DNA of 23,015 bases, taken from a virus. The stretch spans positions 1 through 23,015 of IMG/VR virus record IMGVR_UViG_3300017992_000088. One strand, given 5' to 3'. The position numbers and the translations under genes are program-made. The notes under the pieces are model-generated. The model was not told the DNA's origin. It did no database searches and saw only the letters and a program-made list of their open reading frames with translations. The stretch's first letter is position 1. The number at the start of each line of letters is the position of its first letter. Shown one piece after another: positions 15,287 through 20,504 of the stretch.

Positions 15287-15912
15287 GTCTGCTGCTCCTT
15301 TGCGTCGCCAAGCACCTCGAACCACTGGCACCGGTACTTGGTTCCGGCCTTGTGGATGCACTCTGGTCTGGTTCGTACTCGGATCATCGGGACTTCCCCA
15401 GAGAAGCCGATCGCATCCTTCAGCGTGGGCCACAGATACAGGCCTGGATGGCATTCGGTATCGGCGATCGAGAACCAATCGGCCGAGTAAAAGCGGCCAT
15501 CGCGGTACTTGTCAATGTGGCCGGCCTGCCGAGTGCGGTAGCCGATAACGCATTCACCATCCCTGGTAAATTCATCGGCCTCGCCGTTTGGCGCTGCGTC
15601 TGGATCAAGGACAGTACCGTACAGGTCCGCGTCGCACAGGTTTGCGCCGTACAGGTCCGCGTCGCACAGGTCCGCGCCGCGCAGGTCCGCGCCGCGCAGG
15701 TCCGCGCCGCCCAGGTTCGCGCCGCCCAGGTTCGCGCCGCGCAGGTTCGCGCCGCGCAGGTTCGCGCCGTACAGGTTCGCGCCGTACAGGTTCGCGCCGT
15801 ACAGGTTCGCGCCGCACAGGTTCGCGCCGCGCAGGTCCGCGCGGCTACCACCAGTGCCCGCGAGCCACACCGCATGTTTGGCTAGAATGTCTGCCAACTC
15901 TGCTGCGTTCAT
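15283..15912 (-). CDS. Pentapeptide-repeat protein with a C-terminal phage domain
   Basis: 209 residues from an ATG with a strong AGAGGAGG site 9 bases upstream. After a short helix ([15 protein letters not shown]) come about 15-16 tandem pentapeptides ([15 protein letters not shown] and similar) spanning roughly residues 22-101; the DNA repeats with a 15-bp period at about 15612-15846. Such repeats form a right-handed quadrilateral beta helix, in other families DNA-mimic or scaffold proteins (for example Qnr/MfpA on gyrase). The C-terminal half ([45 protein letters not shown]) matches a domain of unknown role seen in phage proteins of this type. Its start codon is far from the promoter; translation is probably coupled with the small genes upstream. 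Target unknown. Confidence 0.82.
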   Translation of the reverse strand: MNAAELADILAKHAVWLAGTGGSRADLRGANLCGANLYGANLYGANLYGANLRGANLRGANLGGANLGGADLRGADLRGADLCDADLYGANLCDADLYGTVLDPDAAPNGEADEFTRDGECVIGYRTRQAGHIDKYRDGRFYSADWFSIADTECHPGLYLWPTLKDAIGFSGEVPMIRVRTRPECIHKAGTKYRCQWFEVLGDAKEQQT

Positions 15913-15977
15913 GTCTGGGCCTCCTCTGGGTGTTTGTGAATCCCGCCCCAGCGCCTGTCGGCGGCGGGGCGAGGGGG

Positions 15978-16211
15978 TTAGTCGGTGGACTCGTGCGGTA
16001 CGGGGTGCGTGGCGGCCCAAAGCGCCCCGCGCCCCTTCTCGGTGATGTCGAGCCAGGTCGTTCGACGGTTTATGCGGATGTAGCCCGCGCCAAGTAATTG
16101 GAGGTATTCTTCCTCAGTGGCGCGTGACGTGCAGGCGTTGTCACGCACGCACCTGAGTTGTTGGGCCAGCCGTTCGGTCGAGCCTGTCCATTTGTCGTAT
16201 CGCTTGCTCAT
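15978..16211 (-). CDS. Small winged-helix-like protein
   Basis: 77 residues from an ATG with an AGGGGGTG-type site and a 4-base overlap with the upstream 21-residue gene. [19 protein letters not shown] followed by [14 protein letters not shown] looks like the helix-wing of a winged-helix domain, in which the second half recognises DNA, and the N-terminal [18 protein letters not shown] could be its first helix. Two cysteines (RCVRDNAC) lie between. No close family is recognised. It lies third in the leftward operon and is separated from the pentapeptide gene by 65 bases. A DNA-binding role is inferred. Confidence 0.6.
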   Translation of the reverse strand: MSKRYDKWTGSTERLAQQLRCVRDNACTSRATEEEYLQLLGAGYIRINRRTTWLDITEKGRGALWAATHPVPHESTD

Positions 16212-16273
16212 CCCTCACCCCCTTCCGTGGCTGCGGCGATGGCGGCGGCTGCTCGTTCTGCTCTGGTAGTCAT
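16208..16273 (-). CDS. 21-residue small ORF between overlapping genes
   Basis: ATG at 16271-16273 with AGAGGAA just upstream, TGA at 16208-16210. It encodes an Ala/Glu-rich helix (MTTRAERAAAAIAAATEGGE and a final G). Its ATG overlaps the stop of the gene before it and its stop overlaps the ATG of the winged-helix-like gene, so it fills a gap between genes with a four-base overlap on each side. That arrangement plus the site ahead of it support translation, perhaps only to couple ribosomes to the next gene. Confidence 0.45.
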   Translation of the reverse strand: MTTRAERAAAAIAAATEGGEG

Positions 16274-16938
16274 GTCGGTTCCTCTCTGATTGCTCGCTCT
16301 GCAATCGCGGCGAGATCTATGCTGTCGTCTGCGTAGGCGGCGTGGATACCGACGTGGGCGGCGAGGCGGGAGGCGGAGGCGCGGGCGGCGGAGTCGGCGA
16401 AGTAGGCGGCGTGGGCGGCGGAGACGTAGGCGTGGGTGGCGGAGCGGGCGGCGTGGGCGGCGGAGCGGGCGGCGTGGGCGGCGGAGACGTAGGCGGCGGA
16501 GACGTAGGCGGCGGAGTCGGCGGCGTGGGCGGCTTCGGCAGACCGATCTTCGCCCGATAGCCACCTGTCGGCCCACTTATTCCACTCCTCTTCGTGGTAT
16601 ATTTGTTTCGCCGTGAGGATGGCGGCCCGCGCCAACTGGTTCGGTGTCATCCGGGGCAGCGGCACACGCTTGATCGTGGTCGCCCTGGTGCAGCCGACTT
16701 TGAGGCTGCGGTCGGTCTTGACGACTTCGCCCTCTCCCTCCCACAAGTGAGCCGTTTCAAGATTGAAACCGGCGTGAATCGGGTTGAGCCATACGGCAAG
16801 CAGCGGGTGTGTGTACCAGTGGGTAAACCCTGGGCCGCACAGGCCGCCTTCTCCGCTGGTCTTGTGGGTGACGTTCTCGCCCCACTGGCAGCCGCCGTAG
16901 GTTCGATCGTGTTCGTCAGTGAGTTTGTAGAGTTTCAT
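16270..16938 (-). CDS. Conserved phage protein (DUF7666-like N-terminus) with Ala-rich repeat tail
   Basis: 222 residues from an ATG with an AAGGAG site 8-10 bases upstream. The first 100 residues match an uncharacterised family common in phages: MKLYKLTDEHDRTYGGCQWG, a GEGGLCGPGFTHWYTHP block, LLAVWLNPIHA, LWEGEGE and KVGCTRATTIKRVPLP. Its usual partner genes are pentapeptide and DUF5758-like proteins. Residues ~133-205 are an Ala-rich helical repeat (AAHAARSA, AAYVSA and variants), encoded by a low-complexity GGCGG-type DNA tract at about 16370-16540. That tail is likely to vary by slippage. Function unknown; the protein is probably cytoplasmic. Confidence 0.75.
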   Translation of the reverse strand: MKLYKLTDEHDRTYGGCQWGENVTHKTSGEGGLCGPGFTHWYTHPLLAVWLNPIHAGFNLETAHLWEGEGEVVKTDRSLKVGCTRATTIKRVPLPRMTPNQLARAAILTAKQIYHEEEWNKWADRWLSGEDRSAEAAHAADSAAYVSAAYVSAAHAARSAAHAARSATHAYVSAAHAAYFADSAARASASRLAAHVGIHAAYADDSIDLAAIAERAIREEPT

Positions 16939-17179
16939 TGCCCTTGCTCCTTGAGTTGAAATCCCCTGTCGGCGTTGACCGGCGGGGAGATGGGGCCACG
17001 TCGCGCGCTGCGGCTGGCAGGTCCAGCTTCAGCCGGCGGAGGCGCGAGGCAAGGTCGGCAAGACGTCGGGTGAGGTCTGAATCGTAATAGCGGTTGTTGC
17101 GGAGAAGCAGACGGCGGTATTCCATTAGCACATCTACTGTGTCGCCCGTCGTTTGCAGAAGGCGCTGTTGAAGTGTCAT
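16916..17179 (-). CDS. Small helical phage protein, unknown function
   Basis: 87 residues from the ATG at 17177-17179, with AAAGGA 7 bases upstream; a TTG one codon earlier is less likely. The middle is a basic amphipathic helix (TTGDTVDVLMEYRRLLLR, RRLADLASRLRRLKLDL) and the C-terminal third is Arg/Ser/Thr-rich and probably disordered. No family is recognised. It is the first gene after the leftward promoter and overlaps the next gene by 23 bases. Confidence 0.55.
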   Translation of the reverse strand: MTLQQRLLQTTGDTVDVLMEYRRLLLRNNRYYDSDLTRRLADLASRLRRLKLDLPAAARDVAPSPRRSTPTGDFNSRSKGNETLQTH

Positions 17180-17201
17180 CAATTATCCTTTCTAGTCTGG
17201 C

Positions 17202-17270
17202 GATGCACTGAGCATCTATCGGGCGGTCGGTCGAAAACCGCCCCGTGCCGCAACCGGCCGACATGGCCGG
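17202..17270 (-). promoter_or_regulatory. Three stacked inverted repeats in the 5' leader of the leftward operon
   Basis: Three perfect inverted repeats lie between the promoter and the first gene: CCGGCC/GGCCGG at 17254-17270 with a 5-base spacer, GGGCGGT/ACCGCCC at 17221-17243 with a 9-base spacer, and GATGC/GCATC at 17202-17216 with a 5-base spacer. The one at the expected transcription start could be an operator for the HTH or winged-helix protein of the same operon; the other two could fold as RNA hairpins just upstream of the ribosome binding site. No T-tract follows them. Confidence 0.4.
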
Positions 17271-17277
17271 TACGATC

Positions 17278-17305
17278 AGTATACTACAGAGCGGCAATGA
17301 GGCAA
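17278..17305 (-). promoter_or_regulatory. Sigma70-type promoter for the leftward accessory operon
   Basis: Read on the minus strand, TTGCCT (plus 17300-17305) lies 16 bases before TATACT (plus 17278-17283). The -10 box matches the consensus in five of six positions and the -35 box in four. Transcription would start near 17270 and give a leader of about 90 bases before the first gene. The -10 box is inside the palindrome AGTATACT, so a weak plus-strand -10 also exists there. Confidence 0.55.
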
Positions 17306-17414
17306 GGCCATCCGCGCGGAATCGCAAAAAGATCGACGTGCGGTAACGCTTTGAGCCGCATACGGTTACAGCACATCGCCCGCCGTGGGCATCGAAAATC
17401 AGCGCAGGCGCCGC

Positions 17415-17442
17415 TTGCACCGCCGCAGTTCCAGGCGATAAT
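17415..17442 (+). promoter_or_regulatory. Possible promoter giving a leaderless or nearly leaderless transcript
   Basis: TTGCAC (17415-17420) and GATAAT (17437-17442) are 16 bases apart; the -10 box matches five of six consensus positions, the -35 box only three. The predicted start at about 17449-17450 is only two or three bases before the ATG at 17452, and no Shine-Dalgarno site precedes that ATG. So the small gene may be translated from a leaderless message. Confidence 0.35.
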
Positions 17443-17451
17443 AGCCGCGTA

Positions 17452-17661
17452 ATGGCATTCCAGATCCGAGATCCGAAGCTCGAACGAGTCCTGGACGAGA
17501 TGGCCGCAGCCCAGCCGGCGCGGACGACGAAGCGCAGCCTCGTGATGGCGATCCTGCGGGTCGCGGCTGACGAGTACAGGCGTACGCGCGATCCGGTGGG
17601 CTGGATGGTCCCTCCGAACCGCAAGGCCGCACGCGGCGTCTCAGGGGCTCAGGAGCGATAG
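17452..17661 (+). CDS. Small basic protein, possible ribbon-helix-helix DNA binder
   Basis: 69 residues. The N-terminus AFQIRDPKLERVLDEM, followed by a KRSLVMAILRVAADEYRR helix, has the strand-helix-helix spacing of ribbon-helix-helix regulators or antitoxins, though the match is not strong. The tail is Arg/Gly/Pro-rich. No toxin-like partner is next to it. It is divergent from the leftward accessory operon across a 272-base control region, a usual place for a regulator. It has no Shine-Dalgarno site and probably uses a leaderless transcript. Confidence 0.5.
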   Translation: MAFQIRDPKLERVLDEMAAAQPARTTKRSLVMAILRVAADEYRRTRDPVGWMVPPNRKAARGVSGAQER

Positions 17662-17902
17662 GCAATCGCAGGGTGGATGCGATGGCGGACGCACAGGCTC
17701 AGAATCGAGGCCCGCGCACGGACGCGCCAGATCCGGCCGACCGCGGAGCCCTTCGGCTGCGGCCCGGACGTTGCGGCGGCTCGGCGCGCGTTGCGTTGAG
17801 TACTGGCTTGTCGGCCGGATCTTCTTTAACTGCTGTTTCGTGCTCGGTCGGGTCGCGTCCGCCCGGCCGGGCCTTTCAGCTCCATGAGATTGTCGGCCCG
17901 AG

Positions 17903-17963
17903 TGCAACGGTGCGCTTCGTGGGAAGTGCGCTCCGTGCATCATCTACGGTGCGCTCTGCGGAG
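17903..17963 (+). repeat. Imperfect hairpin with an alternative pairing partner
   Basis: TGCA, CGG, GCGC and TTC (17903-17918) can pair with GAA, GCGC, CCG and TGCA (17923-17939) around a four-base loop, about 14 bp with small bulges. CTCCG at 17931-17935 can instead pair with CGGAG at 17959-17963. The two folds exclude each other, so a switch is conceivable, but nothing shows it is used. Confidence 0.35.
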
Positions 17964-17990
17964 CCCACGGCCGGGGTCTTTGGGGCTTTT

Positions 17991-18132
17991 GCACCGGCGG
18001 CGTGTGGGAAACGCGGGAACGGAGAGCCCCACCAAAGGCGACCCAATTACCTTAATGCCATCCGGAGGCGTCAGAGAAACTGGAAGGCTATGGACGACAC
18101 TCTGGCAGCCGGTTCGAATCCGGCCCGGTGCA
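17991..18132 (+). tRNA. Oversized tRNA-like element 1 (142 bases; anticodon not identifiable)
   Basis: GCACCGG at 17991-17997 pairs perfectly with CCGGTGC at 18125-18131, followed by a possible discriminator A. Immediately inside is a perfect 5-bp T arm, GCCGG-TTCGAAT-CCGGC (18108-18124), with canonical T-loop bases, and at the 5' side a perfect 4-bp D-like arm GCGT/ACGC (18000-18014) with GG in its loop. But 93 bases (18015-18107) stand where an anticodon arm and variable loop should take about 22-40, position 8 is C rather than U, and no anticodon arm with U33 is evident. An insertion, an intron or a tRNA-mimic RNA are all possible. It shares CGGCGGCGTG at the acceptor/D-arm junction and a 20-base T-arm block (19 of 20 identical) with element 2. 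Confidence 0.4.
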
Positions 18133-18139
18133 TTCATGG

Positions 18140-18244
18140 ACGGCGGCGGCGTGGCGCGGTGAACAGTGGTCATGGCGGTTCGATTCCGCAAGCCGCGAGG
18201 TATCACGCAGAGATCTCACGCCGGTTCGACTCCGGCCCGCCGTC
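18140..18244 (+). tRNA. Oversized tRNA-like element 2 (105 bases; identity uncertain)
   Basis: ACGGCGG at 18140-18146 pairs perfectly with CCGCCGT at 18237-18243, and the T arm GCCGG-TTCGACT-CCGGC (18220-18236) is perfect. Between them is a second hairpin with a T-loop-like seven-base loop, GCGG-TTCGATT-CCGC (18175-18189), and then a GAGGT/ATCTC stem (18197-18217). If the middle hairpin is read as an anticodon arm, its loop gives U33 and anticodon CGA (Ser), and the next stem would be the long variable arm of a class II tRNA; the CGCGGTGAAC segment resembles a serine-tRNA D loop. Against this, the D region is about 27 bases and position 37 is U. Six Ts follow at 18245-18250, so the T arm plus Ts may also terminate transcription. 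Confidence 0.42.
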
Positions 18245-18272
18245 TTTTTTCAGACATCTACTGGAGATCACC

Positions 18273-18494
18273 ATGACACCGGAAACGAACGCCGAACTCG
18301 CTCAGATCCATTTCATCGTCGAGAAGGAACGCGACTGGCAGGCCCCGCTGGCGGAAGCGGAGAAGGCCCTGAAGCGCGGCGCTCTTGACGAAGGCCATGC
18401 GTTGTTGCGTGCACATGCGAAGACGATTGACTCGATGTTGACTCGCCTCGGCGATCTGATCGCGACGGAGCAGACGGCGACAACGGCGGCATGA
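18273..18494 (+). CDS. Small helical phage protein, unknown function
   Basis: 73 residues from an ATG with GGAG (18262-18265) upstream. The chain is nearly all helix, with AQIHFIVEKERDWQAPLAEA, a KALKRGALDEGHALLRAHAK segment and a short Thr/Ala-rich end. No family or catalytic motif is recognised. It lies just after the tRNA-like elements and their T-tract and just before a strong hairpin terminator, so it may be a single-gene transcript. Confidence 0.55.
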   Translation: MTPETNAELAQIHFIVEKERDWQAPLAEAEKALKRGALDEGHALLRAHAKTIDSMLTRLGDLIATEQTATTAA

Positions 18495-18510
18495 CGAATC
18501 TTTCTCCTCC

Positions 18511-18548
18511 GGCGCCTGCCGCGGCTTAACGGCTGCGGCGGCGCTTTC
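18511..18548 (+). terminator. Strong GC hairpin, probable intrinsic terminator
   Basis: Bases 18512-18525 pair with 18532-18544 as a 13-bp stem (one bulged T, one G-U) around a six-base loop, followed by TTT. The stem is among the strongest in the window, but the T-tract is short. It lies 17 bases after the stop of the small helical gene and before the early operon. Confidence 0.6.
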
Positions 18549-18580
18549 GGGTCCGTCTCGCACTCGACAAGTCGACGCAT

Positions 18581-19204
18581 GTGCAAGGAGGTGTGGGTAG
18601 TGGTTCCTTCAGCGCTTCGTGCGGAAGCGATCGTTTGGAAGAGTCCAGGCGCATTCAGGTCTCGCGGTGTGCGAGGCCGGCGCAGATCCAGGCTTGCGAG
18701 GCGGACCCGATTTGGTTCTCGGCAGTCAGGGTTGGGCTCGGCGGGGCACGGCGCGGCAAGGCCCGGGCCATCAAGAAGTTCCGTCAGACGTGCGAGCGCG
18801 AGACAGACGGCTATACCGCCTACCCGTTGGAGAAGTACAAGCGACCAGATGGAGAAGTCGTCGGCCTCAGGGTGGTCGTGTGGCGATGTGCGACCTGTGG
18901 GGCAACTACCACGGACGAAGATGTGCCTGAACGAATCCTCAAAGGAGAAGGCGTTATGCCGAGCCGACCATACTGCTATCGATCAGAGGGTGGAATCAGC
19001 GTCCAGGTCTACTTGCCGGAGTTGGACGAGGACTATGACGGCGACCTGACAGACGAGATGCGCGAGCGAGCCATCGGGGCATTCGTCTCCGCACTCCCGC
19101 AACGTGTCGAGATCTTCCTCGACGGTCCTAAGAAGCTTCCGTGCGAGGTGCTGATCGAGCCGTGGGATGTGGGCAATGAGCTGGAATGGGAGATCAACGG
19201 ATGA
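18581..19204 (+). CDS. Unknown protein; real start uncertain (strong internal start at 18956)
   Basis: The frame stays open from GTG 18581 for 207 residues. The first 65 residues have no recognisable protein features and the GTG starts (18581, 18593) lack a properly spaced Shine-Dalgarno site, although AAGGAGGT occurs at 18585-18592. From about residue 66 it looks protein-like (KFRQTCERETDGYTAYPLEK, then WRCATCGATTTDEDVP with a C-x2-C pair), and high third-position GC supports coding. An ATG at 18956 has a very good AAAGGAGAAGG site and would give an 82-residue protein (MPSRPYCYRSEGG, acidic, with ISVQVYLPELDEDYDGDL). So this may be one 207-residue protein, a short one, or two proteins from one frame. 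Function unknown; the stop overlaps the next ATG. Confidence 0.5.
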   Translation: MQGGVGSGSFSASCGSDRLEESRRIQVSRCARPAQIQACEADPIWFSAVRVGLGGARRGKARAIKKFRQTCERETDGYTAYPLEKYKRPDGEVVGLRVVVWRCATCGATTTDEDVPERILKGEGVMPSRPYCYRSEGGISVQVYLPELDEDYDGDLTDEMRERAIGAFVSALPQRVEIFLDGPKKLPCEVLIEPWDVGNELEWEING

Positions 19205-19488
19205 CACGACCGCCGTGGCATGGCAAGGTACAGATGCGACTTGAACCATACGCCGAATACAAGTACTTCGACGCGATGGATGATACGCCCGCGGGGCGAA
19301 AGACAAGGCGGCTCAATCTCGTCAATCGCAATAGTGGCGACATCATCGGCACCGTGAGCTGGTATGCCTCATGGCGGCAGTACTGCTTTTTCCCAGAACC
19401 GAACACGGTCTGGAGCGACGGGTGCCTTGCTGATGTGCACGATCTGATGGGCAAACTCCGATCAGAACGAGGGCATGGCAATGAATGA
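19201..19488 (+). CDS. Conserved small phage protein of unknown function
   Basis: 95 residues from an ATG overlapping the previous stop, with GGGAGA eight bases upstream; ATG 19186 in frame is an alternative. SGDIIGTVSWYASWRQYCFF, followed by PEPNTVWSDGCLADVHDL, belongs to a small family seen repeatedly in phages: the pattern is a strand with W-Y, WRQY-x-FF, then P-x(3)-W/F and CL at a helix start. Family members are about 70-110 residues and have no known role. It lies in a run of early-type small genes. Confidence 0.65.
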   Translation: MTRPPWHGKVQMRLEPYAEYKYFDAMDDTPAGRKTRRLNLVNRNSGDIIGTVSWYASWRQYCFFPEPNTVWSDGCLADVHDLMGKLRSERGHGNE

Positions 19489-19657
19489 CGAAGACTATGC
19501 CGGGATGCTGGATGAACTTCTGGACATTGACGACGACAGTCTGACCGACTGGGAGGTCGAGTTCATCGAGGACATGGCGCTGGTGAGAGAGCGTGGTGGC
19601 CTCTTTACACAGGGGCAGGCCAACAAGTTGCAGCAGATCTACGACGAAAGGCGATGA
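19481..19657 (+). CDS. Conserved small phage protein (WE-x-FIE-type), unknown function
   Basis: 58 residues from ATG 19481, with GAGGG seven bases upstream; ATG 19475 would add MA. The sequence SLTDWEVEFIEDMALVRER and QGQANKLQQIYDERR matches a frequent short phage/bacterial family with the pattern W-E-x2-FI ... L-x2-QA-x-KL-x2-I. It is acidic in its first half and helical. Function unknown; it overlaps the previous gene by eight bases. Confidence 0.65.
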   Translation: MNDEDYAGMLDELLDIDDDSLTDWEVEFIEDMALVRERGGLFTQGQANKLQQIYDERR

Positions 19658-19660
19658 CTG

Positions 19661-19693
19661 ATGCCTGAGTACGACAACGAGATGCAGATGTAA
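19661..19693 (+). CDS. Possible 10-residue ORF
   Basis: ATG at 19661, three bases after the previous stop, runs to TAA at 19691-19693 and encodes MPEYDNEMQM. It has AAAGGC about nine bases upstream. It may be a leader for the next gene, or a chance frame. Its MPEYD start is vaguely like the MPKSEAKY starts of the next two genes. Confidence 0.25.
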   Translation: MPEYDNEMQM

Positions 19694-19705
19694 ACCGAAA
19701 TGGCA

Positions 19706-20061
19706 GACAGATGCCCAAGAGTGAAGCAAAGTACGTAGCGGTTGAACTCACGATGTGTGATGGGTCCACTGGCAGCAGTTCCCGATGCTTCTACTTGGAT
19801 GAGGGGGAGGATTATGACCGCGACAAAGTGCTGAGGGAGTGGGCCGCTGTTCTCGGCAACGCGCTTGAAGATGCGGGCTGGTTGGAGCGATGGTTCATCG
19901 CCAAGTTGCTCAGATCTGTTGCCGAGAGGACTCCGGTGGACGAGTGGAACGCGTTCGGAGGCCATATGAACGATCTGCTTGCTCTGGCAGATCGGATGGA
20001 TGATTTCTTGGAAGCCAAACAGAAGGAACTGACAGATGCCCAAGAGTGAAGCGAAGTACGT
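19706..20061 (+). repeat. 31-bp direct repeat carrying a start codon
   Basis: Bases 19706-19736 and 20031-20061 are identical except for one A/G difference at a wobble position. Each copy begins five bases before the ATG and encodes MPKSEAKYV. Identity ends abruptly after the ninth codon, so two different genes have the same first 26 coding bases and upstream flank, 325 bases apart. Confidence 0.8.
19711..20049 (+). CDS. Small phage protein sharing its start with the next gene (MPKSEAKY family, member 1)
   Basis: 112 residues. It opens MPKSEAKYVAVELTM, of which the first nine residues are identical to the next gene. The second half is helical and acidic (DKVLREWAAVLGNALEDAGW, then ADRMDDFLEAKQKELTD). 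Its start has no clear Shine-Dalgarno site of its own, but the same bases (GACAG ahead of ATG) precede both copies. It overlaps the next gene by 14 bases. No family is recognised, and I cannot tell whether the shared start is a gene duplication or a reused translation start. Confidence 0.55.
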   Translation: MPKSEAKYVAVELTMCDGSTGSSSRCFYLDEGEDYDRDKVLREWAAVLGNALEDAGWLERWFIAKLLRSVAERTPVDEWNAFGGHMNDLLALADRMDDFLEAKQKELTDAQE

Positions 20062-20278
20062 TGTACTGAAGAAGGCCCCAGTCAAGACGGCTGATGGCGG
20101 TGAGCATGAGATCATGCTGATGACGGGGCCGTTCGACGACAAGAAGGCTGCCGACAAGTGGCGGAAGGATGAAGGCGAGGTCGGCGTCCATCATGCGACG
20201 GCACGGGTTTGGCCGTGGGAGTTCGTTGAGTCTCGTGTAGAGGTCCGGATGGTCAAGCCAGCGGAGCAGGAGGTGTAG
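20036..20278 (+). CDS. Small phage protein sharing its start with the previous gene (MPKSEAKY family, member 2)
   Basis: 80 residues, starting MPKSEAKYVVLKKAPVKTA. The ATG has AAGGAA about nine bases upstream, inside the end of the previous gene. A compact strand-rich protein follows: HEIMLMTGPFDDKKAADKWR, then VHHATARVWPWEF. The region around GPFDDKKAADKWRK with later beta strands is typical of small phage proteins of mixed alpha/beta type, but I do not recognise a family. Function unknown. Confidence 0.6.
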   Translation: MPKSEAKYVVLKKAPVKTADGGEHEIMLMTGPFDDKKAADKWRKDEGEVGVHHATARVWPWEFVESRVEVRMVKPAEQEV

Positions 20279-20279
20279 C

Positions 20280-20504
20280 ATGGATGACGGTGGACCGGCA
20301 TTCCCACTCGTCTTCTTCGATGAGGAGGCGATGGTATCGACCCGCGCAGATGGCATGTCTCTCCGCGACTGGTTCGCGGGGCAGGCGCTGGTCGCCGGCC
20401 AGAGTCGCTGCGAAAACTGGTGGCCTCAACCCGAGCAAACTGCGGCGCACGCATACAGAGTCGCCGACGCCCTGCTCGCAGAACGGGAGATGCACGATGC
20501 CTGA
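20280..20504 (+). CDS. Conserved phage protein (GGPAFP...GMSLRDWFAGQAL), unknown function
   Basis: 74 residues from an ATG with a very good AGGAGG site (20268-20273). It belongs to a family widespread in tailed phages: an N-terminal GGPAFP, a GMSLRDWFAGQALVA block at the middle, and a C-terminal AAHAYRVADALLAEREM helix. Members are 60-100 residues and lack known function, often encoded near recombination or DNA-metabolism genes, as here. The stop overlaps the next gene by eight bases. Confidence 0.8.
   Translation: MDDGGPAFPLVFFDEEAMVSTRADGMSLRDWFAGQALVAGQSRCENWWPQPEQTAAHAYRVADALLAEREMHDA

Larger units (their letters stand above)
17662..18272 (+). other. 611-base stretch without a convincing gene, rich in RNA structure
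   Basis: A 273-codon frame and several others cross this stretch, but their translations look like non-coding DNA and read through the tRNA-like elements. It holds a GC hairpin at 17741-17762 (AGCC/GGCT and CCGC/GCGG with a two-base bulge), a longer imperfect hairpin at 17903-17939, a direct repeat of ACGGTGCGCT (17907-17916 and 17946-17955), and two tRNA-like elements (17991-18132, 18140-18244) ending in a run of six Ts. The ribosome binding site of the next gene lies at its right end. Confidence 0.6.

Noticed and set aside
15612-15846. Regular 15-bp DNA repeats resembling a small array
   Set aside because: They are contiguous, in frame and encode pentapeptides; no spacers, so not a CRISPR array.
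16342-16560. 72-codon Gly/Val-rich plus-strand frame
   Set aside because: It is the reverse of the Ala-rich repeat tract of a recognised minus-strand phage gene.
17641-17943. 100-codon minus-strand frame in the structured gap
   Set aside because: Arg/Pro/Ser-rich composition without a ribosome binding site; it looks like a GC-rich chance frame.
17982-18034. GGGGCTT...GAGCCCC followed by ACCA as a short tRNA-like ending
   Set aside because: The ends pair over seven bases but there is no T loop or D arm inside and it conflicts with the better-supported element 1.
18172-18244. A standard 73-base tRNA with acceptor ATGGCGG/CCGCCGT
   Set aside because: Acceptor pairing and length fit, but the D region lacks GG, and the anticodon stem is mismatched with no U33.
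17673-18494. 273-codon plus-strand frame
   Set aside because: It crosses both tRNA-like elements and its translation there is the usual spurious reading of T arms. Only the last 73 codons, with their own ribosome binding site, look like a gene.
18579-19049. 156-codon frame starting ATG 18579
   Set aside because: Arg/Ser-rich translation without motifs, in a different frame from the protein-like segment of 18581-19204.
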